This document shows, piece by piece, positions 9,543 to 21,668 of a stretch of 64,000 bases of DNA (position 1 is its first letter; the number at the start of each line of letters is the position of its first letter). The position numbers and the translations under genes were made by a program. Under the pieces are notes generated by a model that was not told the DNA's origin, made no database searches, and saw only the letters and a list, made by a program, of their open reading frames with translations. The stretch is from assembly GCA_017794825.1 (NCBI GenBank), contig CP051237.1, positions 4,916,501-4,980,500 on the forward strand, written 5' to 3'. This stretch comes from Pararhizobium sp. (GTDB taxonomy: Bacteria; Pseudomonadota; Alphaproteobacteria; Rhizobiales; Rhizobiaceae).

Positions 9543-10460
9543 TCAACCTTCCGCCGACGCGACCGCGATTTCCGCCGCCAGCCGCGCGTTGCTGGCGACG
9601 AGGGCGATGTTGGTCTGCAGGCTGCGGCCATCGGTTATGTCGAAGATTGCGGCGAGCAGGAATGGCGTCACGTCCTTGCCGCTGACGCCGCGCTCCTCGG
9701 CCATCTGCAGGGCGGCGGCGATATAACCTTCCATCTCTTCACGCGGAATCTCGTCGGTCTCCGGCACGGGATTGGCGACCAGCATCCCTGCGGTTACGCC
9801 GTATTGCGTTCGCGCCCGCTGAAAGGCGGCGATCTCGCCGGCCGTGTCCAGCCGAAGGGGCGACGCAAGTCCCGAATCGCGAGACCAGAAGGCTGGAAAG
9901 GCGTTGCCGCCAAAGGTTACGACCGGCACGCCTTTGGTCTCCAGCACCTCGAGCGTCTTCGGAATGTCGAGGATCGCCTTTGCCCCGGCGCAGACGACCG
10001 TCACAGGCGTGCGGGCTAGTTCCTCGAGATCGGCTGATATGTCGAAGCTCGTCTCCGCGCCGCGATGCACCCCGCCGATGCCGCCGGTCGCAAACACGCC
10101 GATCCCGGCGAGATGGGCGCCGATCATGGTGGCTGCGACCGTTGTCGCGCCGGTGCGTCCGGTTGCAATGGCGAAAGCGAGATCGGCGCGAGAAACCTTG
10201 AGCGCGTCTGTCGTCTGCGCGAGCTTTTCGAGCTCCGCGTCTTCAAGGCCAACATGCAGCCGGCCCTCGATCACCGCGATCGTCGCGGGCGTCGCGCCGC
10301 CGTCGCGAATGATCGCCTCCACGCTTTTCGCCATTTCGAGGTTGCGCGGCCACGGCATGCCATGGGTGATGATTGTGGATTCGAGAGCCACCACCGGCCG
10401 GCCGGCGTCGAGCGCCGCGCGAACGTCAGTGGAATAGGCGATGTCGGGGGCAGGGGTCAC
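9543..10460 (-). CDS. psuG: pseudouridine-5'-phosphate glycosidase
   Basis: A 305-residue PsuG, which cleaves the C-glycosidic bond of pseudouridine 5'-phosphate to uracil and ribose 5-phosphate. Family hallmarks include VALESTIITHGMPWP near residue 27 (catalytic Glu region), the GRTGATTVAATM stretch, the FATGGIGGVHRGAE metal-site segment and the C-terminal GKDVTPFLLA. Start is a GTG at 10460 that overlaps the psuK stop (GTGA), so the two are translationally coupled. With PsuK it forms a complete two-step pseudouridine catabolic route for salvage of RNA-derived pseudouridine. Confidence 0.94.
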   Translation of the reverse strand: MTPAPDIAYSTDVRAALDAGRPVVALESTIITHGMPWPRNLEMAKSVEAIIRDGGATPATIAVIEGRLHVGLEDAELEKLAQTTDALKVSRADLAFAIATGRTGATTVAATMIGAHLAGIGVFATGGIGGVHRGAETSFDISADLEELARTPVTVVCAGAKAILDIPKTLEVLETKGVPVVTFGGNAFPAFWSRDSGLASPLRLDTAGEIAAFQRARTQYGVTAGMLVANPVPETDEIPREEMEGYIAAALQMAEERGVSGKDVTPFLLAAIFDITDGRSLQTNIALVASNARLAAEIAVASAEG

Positions 10461-11419
10461 GCTGGGTATCCGTTTGTTTGTCGATTGAAGAAGGTTGCAG
10501 GGGCGATTTCCGCGGTCGCCGTGTCGAGGGCGGGTGTGTCGAGAGCGCTTGAAACCGCGTCGGCCGAGCGCACGGTAATCCAGGCGGCCGCCACGCCGCG
10601 GCGCACGGCTTCCGCGAGGTCGAGCCCTCGCGCAAGGCCGTCGAGCGTCGCGGCGGCAAGCGCGTCGCCGGCGCCCGTGACGTCGGCAAGCCCGTCTGTC
10701 TCGCGCGTCGCAACGCTGAACGCGTGCTCGCAGTCAAAGGCGATCACCGGGCGCGCGCCGCGCGTAATCACCGCGCATTTCAGTCCCCTGGCCTTGAGGG
10801 CGCCCGGCCAGGCGTCGGCGTCGCTGTCGGACCCGCACAACTCCCGCGCTTCGGCCTCGTTCAGGAACAGCGCCGAGAGTCTGTCGAGAAGCGGTTCGAA
10901 ACGCACGACCTTGGCCGGTGAAATCGCGATCGCGGCGACCGGTTTGCCGCTCGCCGCCGCAGAGGAGACCAGCGCCGCAAGCGAAGCCGTCTGGAAATTG
11001 GCGTCGCACAGGATCCATTCGGCCGTATTGACGGCCTCCCGAATGTGCCTGCGGGAAAATTGCCGGGGTCCGAACCGGTCGTAGAGTTCCATGTCGGCGA
11101 CGGCGATCACCAGATTGCCGTCTTGTTCCAGTATGGCCGAATAGCTGGGCGTCGTCCGGTCGAGAAAGATCTGGGGCCTGAAGTCTACGCCGGCTTCCGC
11201 TGCGCGACGCTCCACGGCCTCTGCCGCCGCGTCGCCGCCGCCGACCGAAACCATGGTCACCGCATTGCCCAGTTGCGCCAGGTTGCGCGCCGCGTTGAAA
11301 CCGCCGCCGCCCGGCTCCTCGCGCCATCGGCCCGGATTGCTCGCGCCCGGAACGGTTCGGGTGGATATGCGGGCGCGCCGGTCGAGATGGGCGCCGCCAA
11401 GGACGAAGATACGTGCCAT
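10457..11419 (-). CDS. psuK: PfkB-family kinase, probable pseudouridine kinase
   Basis: A 320-residue ribokinase/PfkB-family sugar kinase. The N-terminal substrate site is GGGGFNAARNLAQLG, and the C-terminal PfkB signature with the catalytic Asp and anion hole is DVTGAGDAL (about residue 260). The family alone does not fix the substrate. The coupling to psuG makes pseudouridine kinase (pseudouridine to its 5'-phosphate) the best reading. It is transcribed divergently from the downstream amidohydrolase gene. Confidence 0.88.
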   Translation of the reverse strand: MARIFVLGGAHLDRRARISTRTVPGASNPGRWREEPGGGGFNAARNLAQLGNAVTMVSVGGGDAAAEAVERRAAEAGVDFRPQIFLDRTTPSYSAILEQDGNLVIAVADMELYDRFGPRQFSRRHIREAVNTAEWILCDANFQTASLAALVSSAAASGKPVAAIAISPAKVVRFEPLLDRLSALFLNEAEARELCGSDSDADAWPGALKARGLKCAVITRGARPVIAFDCEHAFSVATRETDGLADVTGAGDALAAATLDGLARGLDLAEAVRRGVAAAWITVRSADAVSSALDTPALDTATAEIAPATFFNRQTNGYPA

Positions 11420-11584
11420 CTGTTTTGGGTTTTTCCGTCGAATTCCGTCGCTTGCCGATAAGCGTGAAGGATCTGAATCAGCTTGATTGTCTCAGTCGCA
11501 GACTTCGAACACAATAACAATGGCGCGGGAATGGCGCGATCGGAAAAAGCGGTTTCAATCAACCGGCTCAAGGACGGACGCCGC

Positions 11585-12379
11585 ATGGACGATGAACTGA
11601 ACATAGCCGTCCTGCAGAGCCCCGGTTCCCTGGGCGAGCCCGAAGAGCGGCTCAACTGGCTGGAGCAGACGCTCATGCGGCATGGTTCCGGCGACTTCGA
11701 TATTGTCGCGCTGCCGGAGCTCTTCCTTTCCGGCTACAATGTCGGGCACAAGCTGAAGGAGAGGGGCGAGCCCGCAGACGGGCCGTCCAGCCGGCGCATC
11801 GCGGACATGGCGCGCCGGTTTGGCGTCGCCATCCACTATGGCTATGCGGAACGCGCCGATGGCGGGCTTTACAGTTCCTCACAAACATTCACCGCCGACG
11901 GCGCACTCATTAGCAGGCATCGCAAACTGGTCATACCGCCGGGTTTCGAGGAAAACCATCTCGTCTCCGGCGCCGGTTGCGTCCTGTTCGAAATGAACGG
12001 ATTTCGCATCGCCCCGCTGATCTGCTATGACGCGGAGTTTCCCGAGGCCTTTCGCCATGTTTGCGAGAACGGCGCTGATCTCGTTATCGTGCCGACGGCG
12101 CTGTCGAGCCAGTGGGACGTAGTCGCCAGCAAACTGGTTCCCACACGCGCTTTCGAGAACGGAGTCTATATCGCCTATGCCAACCATTGCGGAGAAGAAG
12201 GCGACCTCCGCTTTCTCGGGCACAGCTGTATCGTCGGGCCGGACGGCCGTGATCTCGCGCGCGCCGGGACCGGTGAGGAGGTGATCGCCGCCCGGCTGGA
12301 GCTCGGCCGCGTCGCCGCCGCCCGGGCGCGCTTGCCCTATCACGTCGATCGCAAGCGCATTCGGTGGGAGGCAATATGA
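11585..12379 (+). CDS. carbon-nitrogen hydrolase (nitrilase superfamily)
   Basis: A 264-residue nitrilase-superfamily amidase with the complete catalytic triad: Glu45 in LPELFLSGYN, Lys114 in RHRKLVIPPG and Cys147 in PLICYDAEFPE. Members hydrolyse linear amides or nitriles (omega-amidase, N-carbamoyl amidase, R-amidase types); the substrate is not resolved here. I chose the ATG at 11585, preceded by GGACGGA, because an in-frame extension starting 34 codons earlier does not look like the family. Its stop overlaps the start of a small lipoprotein gene. Proximity to psuKG could mean a link with ureide or pyrimidine breakdown, but it is divergent from that operon. Confidence 0.88.
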   Translation: MDDELNIAVLQSPGSLGEPEERLNWLEQTLMRHGSGDFDIVALPELFLSGYNVGHKLKERGEPADGPSSRRIADMARRFGVAIHYGYAERADGGLYSSSQTFTADGALISRHRKLVIPPGFEENHLVSGAGCVLFEMNGFRIAPLICYDAEFPEAFRHVCENGADLVIVPTALSSQWDVVASKLVPTRAFENGVYIAYANHCGEEGDLRFLGHSCIVGPDGRDLARAGTGEEVIAARLELGRVAAARARLPYHVDRKRIRWEAI

Positions 12380-12711
12380 TCCGTGTCCAGTTGCTTCTCG
12401 TCCTTTCAATCGGAATTGTCTTGTCAGGTTGCTCTGCCATACCCGAAATCGGACGCGATCTTCCTTCAGACTTCGTAGAGGGTGACCTTGCATTCAATGC
12501 GCGTGTCGTGGAACGCTACAGGTCCGGGATGGCGGAGAAAGACCTTGAAACAGACCTGCAGGCTCAGGGCTTCGCGGTCGACTCAGTAGGTAACAGGGCA
12601 GAATTTCATTCGGGCAGCCTGCCGTGTGTGTACAGTTGGTATGTGGAGTGGAAAGCCGAATCGGATATCGTTTCGGAAGTTCATGGTCGTTACGGCTCTG
12701 GCTGCCTGTAA
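12376..12711 (+). CDS. small putative lipoprotein
   Basis: A 111-residue protein with a lipoprotein signal (hydrophobic run then lipobox LSGC, Cys19). The remainder has two cysteines (LPCVYSW and GSGC) and no domain I recognise. Its ATG overlaps the stop of the upstream amidohydrolase (ATGA) behind GGTGGGAGG, so it is translationally coupled. Codon use is more A+T-rich than in the neighbours. Function is unknown. Confidence 0.72.
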   Translation: MIRVQLLLVLSIGIVLSGCSAIPEIGRDLPSDFVEGDLAFNARVVERYRSGMAEKDLETDLQAQGFAVDSVGNRAEFHSGSLPCVYSWYVEWKAESDIVSEVHGRYGSGCL

Positions 12712-12782
12712 TGATTTTCATTCACGGACAAAAATAGAACAAAGACAAATTATTTCACTGTTTACAATTATTTAACCGCCTC

Positions 12783-12811
12783 TTGCGAAACTGGAACAAA
12801 TAGGGTACAAA
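12783..12811 (+). promoter_or_regulatory. recA promoter with overlapping LexA-type operator
   Basis: TTGCGA (12783-12788), a 17-bp spacer and TACAAA (12806-12811) fit a sigma-70 promoter. Within the spacer and -10 lies GAAC-N7-GTAC (12794-12808), close to the alphaproteobacterial SOS operator GAAC-N7-GAAC. An operator across the -10 would allow LexA repression and DNA-damage induction of recA. Confidence 0.6.
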
Positions 12812-12867
12812 TGAACGTGTGCGGCGCTCATTGCCTGTCATGCCCAGATAACCTAAAGGTGGATTGA

Positions 12868-13947
<1,080 letters not shown>

Positions 13948-13981
13948 TCCATCCCCGCTGATATTTGTCAGCGTTCCCAGG

Positions 13982-14016
13982 AACCGGCGGCGTCTTCTTG
14001 ATGTCGCCGGTTTTGC
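13982..14016 (+). terminator. rho-independent terminator of recA
   Basis: AACCGGCG and CGCCGGTT form a perfect 8-bp stem (13982-13989 with 14005-14012) followed by a short T-run, 35 bp after the recA stop. Confidence 0.75.
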
Positions 14017-14166
14017 TTGTGTTCGCGGTCGATCGCATCAGTGCGCAGCGCGCCTCAAACGACCCCGGTCGAGTATCTGGACAGTCTGCGGCGAGATGGA
14101 TAAAAGCCGCATGGATCAAGGTGGCCGTAACGGGGTTGCCACAAGGCGTGTTGTAAAGGGCTGGCA

Positions 14167-16827
<2,661 letters not shown>

Positions 16828-16846
16828 CCAGATTGCCAAAAATCGC

Positions 16847-17017
16847 GATTCCCGAAACAAAGCCAGATCGGGATTCGAGGTGGCCGGCTGACTGTTTATT
16901 CAGGATTCCCGAAACGAAGCCAAATTGTGTTTTGTGTCCCGAAATGGCCGATTCCCGAAACAAAGCCAGATGAGGCGTTTTGGCCCGCATGAGCCAACTC
17001 CCGAAACAAAGCCAGAT
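16847..17017. repeat. four diverged direct repeats, mostly 46-bp period
   Basis: Four copies of a unit with the core CCCGAAACAAAGCCAGAT start at 16851, 16908, 16954 and 17000, giving steps of 57, 46 and 46 bp. Copies 1, 3 and 4 match over at least 18 bases; copy 2 differs at two positions (CGAAGCCAAAT). The stretches between copies 2-3 and 3-4 also resemble each other (both contain GTTTTG and end in GCC), so this is a diverged tandem repeat. A partial extra core (TCCCGAAATGGCC) sits near 16937. The block fills the alaS/exported-protein gap together with a palindrome at 17085. Confidence 0.85.
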
Positions 17018-17084
17018 TTGACTGTCTTACGATAAACTGTATTAAATACAGCAATTACAATAAGTTAAAACAAAATCTTCCCTC

Positions 17085-17105
17085 ATGCCGGGCTTGACCC
17101 GGCAT
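17085..17105. repeat. palindromic intergenic repeat element
   Basis: ATGCCGGG and CCCGGCAT form a perfect 8-bp stem around CTTGA, followed by CCAG. The CCGGGCTTGACCCGG theme is a widespread short intergenic palindrome in alphaproteobacterial genomes. Only one copy occurs in this window. It could form an RNA hairpin but has no T-run. Confidence 0.65.
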
Positions 17106-17237
17106 CCAGAACGGACTCACGGCAACAGCAAGGTCCGCGGTGGAATTTCGCAAACATTGCGCGGCGAATTGGCTTCCGGTTGTAGCCTTTGTTCATGAAA
17201 CCGGTAGTATTCTCCCGACATATTCGGGAGATAATCA

Positions 17238-19292
17238 ATGAGAGCATTTTCAGCCGCCGCAATTCTGTTTGTCTTTACTCTTTCAGGTGAAACGACAGCG
17301 CAGGAGAACTCAAAAGAGGCGGTCGAGAAATGGCTCGACTGGGGCGCATCTTCCGGCCTTTCAACCACCTATTCCTCGATCGAGGAGGACGGTGACCGGT
17401 TTACCATCACCGATGTGGTCCTTTCATATGAAACAAGTTTCGAGGTTCCGGCCGAGGAAGAAGATATTGACGGTTTTTCGGAGCCGATGACCATCAATGT
17501 GGTTTTCCGCATGCCCAAGCTCGTTCTGGATGACTTCTCCATCCACGACGACGGTGTTGAAATTGGAGCAATTTCTCTTCCCGAAGATTGGCGTTTTACA
17601 TCGACTTTCCAGTTTGAAGAAGCGGGACAAGCAAGCATTGAAGGCCTGATTGAAGACTATCGAATTGAGGGTGTATTCCTACCGGTCTTGCCGGTGGTGG
17701 AGGACGATCCGGAACATCTCTTCAGTCGTCTGTTTCCTGTCTTTCGGGCTCTGAAGACGATGCGTGTGGACCATTGGGAAATGGATCGTCTGGCCGTGGA
17801 TTTCTCGATAATCGATGGTGGAACGACCTATTTGTCTGCAAAGATAGAGCAAGAGAATGTTGTCGGAACTGGTTGGGCGAATGGTTCGATAACCGAGATG
17901 CTCTCAGGCGAGAGTCGGCAGGAATACTCATATCCGGACGAGAACGGAGATTTGGTCACTGACGTGTCGACGACGCGTGAGACACGGTACGAGGATTACC
18001 ATTGGGCAGCCTTGATGGACATTCTCGATCCGCAATCCGGTGTCGACGAAACCCTTCTCCTTGGATCGACAGTCGCATTGGACACCGTTGACGTGACGTC
18101 CACCGAAAAGACTTCTATCGGAACCATCTCTCTTGAGGGGCTGGCGCTAAGCAGGCCGGAAACCGATGTAGCGTCGTTTGTCGACGCGATCCTCAAAGGT
18201 GAGGAAATTGGCCAAACGGAAACCAACAAGATGCTGTTCGAAATGTTGCGTTCGGTGTCCCTGGAGCGAATGGCGATCGAAGCGCTTTCCGTCGAATCCA
18301 GCCCTTCTACTGAAAATACGGCTGATGATTTTCCGTTTCAGGCGGCTATAGGAGAAATCCATGTGAACGAAATCAATTCCGGAGGACTAGGCGAATTTTC
18401 ACTTTCGGAAGTCGTATTCAATGTCACTGACCTGGCCGAATTAAGATTCGAACGCTTCTTTGTCGAAGATTTTGAGTTTCCATCAGCCGGCTGGTCGAGG
18501 CAACTTCTTGACAGTCCAGAAAGCCTGGAAGAAGCCGACCCCATGTTGATCGCGCGGGCTTTCACGCCAACTGCTATCTCGGTGGGTCTTAGCGATTTCT
18601 TCTTCCGGATCCCCGACACAGATGACGAAATGGTCCTTGATGGATTTTTCACTAAACTGGAATCCGCAGTCCCTCCCATCCTGACCTTGATCGAGATGAC
18701 GGTCGATAATTTCGAATTGTCAACCGATCTTATAGACGATCCTGATGCAGACGCCGTTTTAGGTGAGCTTGGCATCGAAAAGATTGTCTTCAATCAGGAT
18801 ATCCATATCGACTGGGACGAATCCACGGGCGACGTCACCATCGATCGCCTCGTCCTTGATCTTGGGCGGTTTGGTAAGGCAAGCGGGCGCGTGCAGATCG
18901 GTGGCGTGCCGCGCTTCGTTCTGGAAAACCCTGAAAATCCCGAAGCGTTGATGGTGACCGCCAACCTGAAATGGCTGGAATTGGATTTCGAGAACGCTGG
19001 CGTGGTGGAAGCCACAGTCGCAATGTGGGCGCGCAACGACGGCGCCAGCGAGAACGAGGCTAAAACAGCGATTCTTCTGCAGTTGCTGGAAGCGCTCACT
19101 CCGTTCGCAAGCAAGGAATTCCTCTCTGAGGTGGAAGCTGAACTATCAGACTTCTTAGAGGATCCGAAATCGTTCCGCGTGACGCTGAAACCCGCAAATC
19201 CCTTGCCGGTCGCCCAGATCGCGGCCGGCTACATGACGTCGCCGCAGACCCTGCCGCAACTGCTCGGGCTGACGATCGAGGCCAATCACTGA
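17238..19292 (+). CDS. large acidic exported protein of unknown function
   Basis: A 684-residue protein with a Sec signal peptide (MRAFSAAAILFVFTL, cleavage near TTAQ). The mature chain is very acidic and mainly beta-type, with repeated phrases built on a hydrophobic-alternating pattern around I-x-x-I/L-x-L and E-D-F. This suggests a repetitive beta-rich envelope protein, perhaps with an AsmA- or DUF2125-like lipid-binding fold, but that is a guess. No catalytic motif or transmembrane anchor is visible. Base composition is noticeably lower in G+C than alaS and icd for most of its length, returning to normal in the last 150 bp. It lies next to a repeat block, so acquisition by transfer is plausible. 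Confidence 0.75.
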   Translation: MRAFSAAAILFVFTLSGETTAQENSKEAVEKWLDWGASSGLSTTYSSIEEDGDRFTITDVVLSYETSFEVPAEEEDIDGFSEPMTINVVFRMPKLVLDDFSIHDDGVEIGAISLPEDWRFTSTFQFEEAGQASIEGLIEDYRIEGVFLPVLPVVEDDPEHLFSRLFPVFRALKTMRVDHWEMDRLAVDFSIIDGGTTYLSAKIEQENVVGTGWANGSITEMLSGESRQEYSYPDENGDLVTDVSTTRETRYEDYHWAALMDILDPQSGVDETLLLGSTVALDTVDVTSTEKTSIGTISLEGLALSRPETDVASFVDAILKGEEIGQTETNKMLFEMLRSVSLERMAIEALSVESSPSTENTADDFPFQAAIGEIHVNEINSGGLGEFSLSEVVFNVTDLAELRFERFFVEDFEFPSAGWSRQLLDSPESLEEADPMLIARAFTPTAISVGLSDFFFRIPDTDDEMVLDGFFTKLESAVPPILTLIEMTVDNFELSTDLIDDPDADAVLGELGIEKIVFNQDIHIDWDESTGDVTIDRLVLDLGRFGKASGRVQIGGVPRFVLENPENPEALMVTANLKWLELDFENAGVVEATVAMWARNDGASENEAKTAILLQLLEALTPFASKEFLSEVEAELSDFLEDPKSFRVTLKPANPLPVAQIAAGYMTSPQTLPQLLGLTIEANH

Positions 19293-19302
19293 TTTCTCAA
19301 AC

Positions 19303-19326
19303 AAAAACCCCGCCGGTGAGGCGGGG
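19303..19326 (-). terminator. rho-independent terminator of icd
   Basis: Read on the minus strand, CCCCGCC and GGCGGGG form a 7-bp stem with a 5-nt loop followed by TTTTTG, about 30 bp after the icd stop. The upstream convergent gene may share the hairpin. Confidence 0.8.
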
Positions 19327-19357
19327 TCGATCATTCGTCTGTATTGAGCAATTGGCC

Positions 19358-20569
19358 TCAGGCCATCGCCTTCTGCAGGTTCTCGTCCACCTTGTCGAGG
19401 AAGCCGGTGGTGGAAAGCCAGGGCTGGTCGGGGCCGATCAGCAGCGCCAGGTCCTTGGTCATGTGACCGCTTTCCACGGTGTCCACGCAGACTTTTTCGA
19501 GCGTGTCGGCGAATTTGGCCAGCGCCTCGTTGTTGTCGAGCTTCGCCCGATGGGCGAGGCCGCGCGTCCACGCGAAGATGGAGGCGATCGAGTTGGTCGA
19601 GGTTTCCTCGCCCTTCTGGTGCTGGCGGTAGTGGCGCGTCACGGTGCCGTGCGCGGCTTCCGCCTCGACCGTCTTGCCGTCCGGCGTCATCAGAACGGAC
19701 GTCATCAGGCCGAGCGAACCGAAGCCCTGGGCCACCGTGTCCGACTGCACGTCGCCGTCGTAGTTCTTGCAGGCCCAGACATAGCCGCCGGACCACTTGA
19801 GGTTGGCCGCCACCATGTCGTCGATCAGACGGTGCTCGTAGGTGATGCCGGCTTCCTTGAAGGCGTCCTGGAACTCCGCCTCGTAGATTTCCTGGAAGAT
19901 GTCCTTGAAGCGGCCGTCATAGACCTTGAGGATCGTGTTCTTTGTCGACAGGTAGACCGGAACCTTCCGCTGCAGGCCATAGTTCAGAGACGCGCGGGCG
20001 AAATCGGTGATCGAAGCGTCAAGATTGTACATGCCCATGGCGATGCCGGCGCCCGGCGCGTCGAAGACATCGAATTCTTCCTCGTAGCCGTCCTCGCCGA
20101 CGAATTTCATCGTCAGCTTGCCTTTGCCCGGAAATTTGAAGTCGGTCGCGCGATACTGGTCGCCGAAGGCGTGACGGCCGACAATCACCGGCTTCGTCCA
20201 GCCCGGAACGAGACGCGGCACGTTGTTGCAGATGATCGGCTCGCGGAAGATCACGCCGCCGAGAATGTTGCGGATGGTGCCGTTCGGCGACCGCCACATC
20301 TTCTTCAGGCCGAATTCCTCGACACGCGCCTCGTCCGGCGTGATCGTCGCGCATTTGACGCCGACGCCGTGCTTCTTGATGGCGTTGGCTGCGTCAATGG
20401 TGATCTGGTCGTCCGTCGCGTCGCGGCTTTCCATGCCGAGGTCGTAATATTCAAGATCGATGTCCAGATAGGGGTGTATCAACTTGTCCTTGATGAACTG
20501 CCAGATGATCCGGGTCATCTCGTCGCCGTCGAGTTCGACTACCGGATTTTCGACCTTGATTTTTGCCAT
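19358..20569 (-). CDS. icd: NADP-dependent isocitrate dehydrogenase
   Basis: A 403-residue, eukaryote-type (homodimeric) NADP isocitrate dehydrogenase that converts isocitrate to 2-oxoglutarate and CO2 in the TCA cycle. Recognisable segments are the N-terminal [14 protein letters not shown], the substrate-binding [14 protein letters not shown] (Ser/Asn/Arg contacts), the metal-site [24 protein letters not shown], and the cofactor region [16 protein letters not shown]. Start is the ATG at 20569; the frame is open 55 codons upstream, but those residues are not family-like and overlap the promoter. It ends at a good terminator. Confidence 0.97.
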   Translation of the reverse strand: MAKIKVENPVVELDGDEMTRIIWQFIKDKLIHPYLDIDLEYYDLGMESRDATDDQITIDAANAIKKHGVGVKCATITPDEARVEEFGLKKMWRSPNGTIRNILGGVIFREPIICNNVPRLVPGWTKPVIVGRHAFGDQYRATDFKFPGKGKLTMKFVGEDGYEEEFDVFDAPGAGIAMGMYNLDASITDFARASLNYGLQRKVPVYLSTKNTILKVYDGRFKDIFQEIYEAEFQDAFKEAGITYEHRLIDDMVAANLKWSGGYVWACKNYDGDVQSDTVAQGFGSLGLMTSVLMTPDGKTVEAEAAHGTVTRHYRQHQKGEETSTNSIASIFAWTRGLAHRAKLDNNEALAKFADTLEKVCVDTVESGHMTKDLALLIGPDQPWLSTTGFLDKVDENLQKAMA

Positions 20570-20632
20570 GAAAAAAGCCTCGTCTTTTGTTTTCGGGCGT
20601 TGCGCCTGCTGAGCTATCGTGAAGTTCGCGCT

Positions 20633-20660
20633 CCTATAACACTGTGCGCCGTGAAGGCAA
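20633..20660 (-). promoter_or_regulatory. candidate icd promoter
   Basis: On the minus strand, TTGCCT (20660-20655) and TATAGG (20638-20633) are separated by 16 bp, about 65 bp before the icd start. This is a pattern match without experimental support. Confidence 0.4.
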
Positions 20661-20732
20661 AGGTGGTGTTCCTGCTGATTTCGTCTTATGTGAGCGCCCG
20701 AGCGCTCATGTAGCGCCAATACAGGACGAATC

Positions 20733-21665
20733 ATGCAAACCGAGTTCCATATTTTCGAGGAAGGCGAGGCGCGGCTGCATTACGCCGCGCTTGGGCGCGC
20801 CGATGCGCCGGCGCTGATCTGCCTGCACGGCTTTCCGGAATACTGGGCGGGATTTCGCGATATCATGCCGCTGCTCGCGCAGCGTTTCCGCGTCTACGCG
20901 CCGGATCAGCGCGGCTATAATCTGTCGTTCAAGCCGAAAGGCGTTGACGCCTACGCCGCGGGACATCTTGCCGGCGACATCGCCCGCTTTATCGATCACG
21001 TGTCGCCGGTTCGGCCAGTGCTGCTGTTCGGGCACGATTGGGGCGCTTCGGTCGCCTATGCCTACGCCTTTCGCCATCCCGAAAGGCTTTCCGGTCTGGT
21101 CATCGCCAACGGCATCCACCCGGTCACGTTCCAGCGCGCCCTGCTGTACGACGAAGGCCAGCGCGAGGCGAGTTACTACATCCCGAGGCTGCGCAAGCCC
21201 GGCGTCGAGACCGTGCTCGAAGAGGATGACTACGCCCGCACGTTCAACATGATCGGCGGCTTCTCGTCCTCGGACTGGCTGAGCGAAGACGTCAAACAAG
21301 GATATCGCGACGCCTGGAGCCAGCCTGGCGCGATGGAAGCGATGGTCAACTGGTATCGCGCGTCGCCCCTGGTGGCGCCGGCGTCCGATGCGGACCCAGC
21401 CGAAATCGAACGTCAGGCCGAGCGTCTGCTCGACATTCCGGCGGAGCATGTCACGGTTCGGGTTCCGCATCTCGTTGTCTGGGGCGTTGACGACGCCGCC
21501 CTCAAGGACGTCTGTCTGGATGGTCTTGAGGACTTTGCGCCGGATCTGGAGATCCACCGGATGGAGGGAACCGGTCACTGGCTTCTGCATGAAAAGCCGA
21601 AAGAGGTTTCCGACGTGATTTTCGATTGGTTGGATAGAAAGGGCATAGTCTCCGGACGGGCGTAG
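20733..21665 (+). CDS. alpha/beta hydrolase, epoxide hydrolase/dehalogenase-like
   Basis: A 310-residue alpha/beta-fold hydrolase. The oxyanion-hole motif HGFPEYW is at about 32-38, and the nucleophile elbow GHDWGA has Asp102, the aspartate type used by epoxide hydrolases and haloalkane dehalogenases. The acid position lies in the [10 protein letters not shown] region, and the catalytic His is in GTGHWLLHE (about 287). The Asp nucleophile and HGFP motif favour a soluble epoxide hydrolase; the natural substrate is unknown. It is divergent from icd and sits 3 bp before the trmJ-like gene, so it probably leads a short operon with it and murI. Confidence 0.85.
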   Translation: MQTEFHIFEEGEARLHYAALGRADAPALICLHGFPEYWAGFRDIMPLLAQRFRVYAPDQRGYNLSFKPKGVDAYAAGHLAGDIARFIDHVSPVRPVLLFGHDWGASVAYAYAFRHPERLSGLVIANGIHPVTFQRALLYDEGQREASYYIPRLRKPGVETVLEEDDYARTFNMIGGFSSSDWLSEDVKQGYRDAWSQPGAMEAMVNWYRASPLVAPASDADPAEIERQAERLLDIPAEHVTVRVPHLVVWGVDDAALKDVCLDGLEDFAPDLEIHRMEGTGHWLLHEKPKEVSDVIFDWLDRKGIVSGRA

Positions 21666-21668
21666 CGT

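Noticed and set aside
16847-17017. CRISPR-like array
   Set aside because: Only four copies, unequal steps (57, 46, 46 bp), diverged repeats, spacers related to each other, and no cas genes in the window.
19316-20713. Long open frame opposite icd (465 codons)
   Set aside because: It is antisense to icd, whose product is unmistakable; the frame lacks a ribosome site and any family motif. G+C-rich codon bias creates such shadows.
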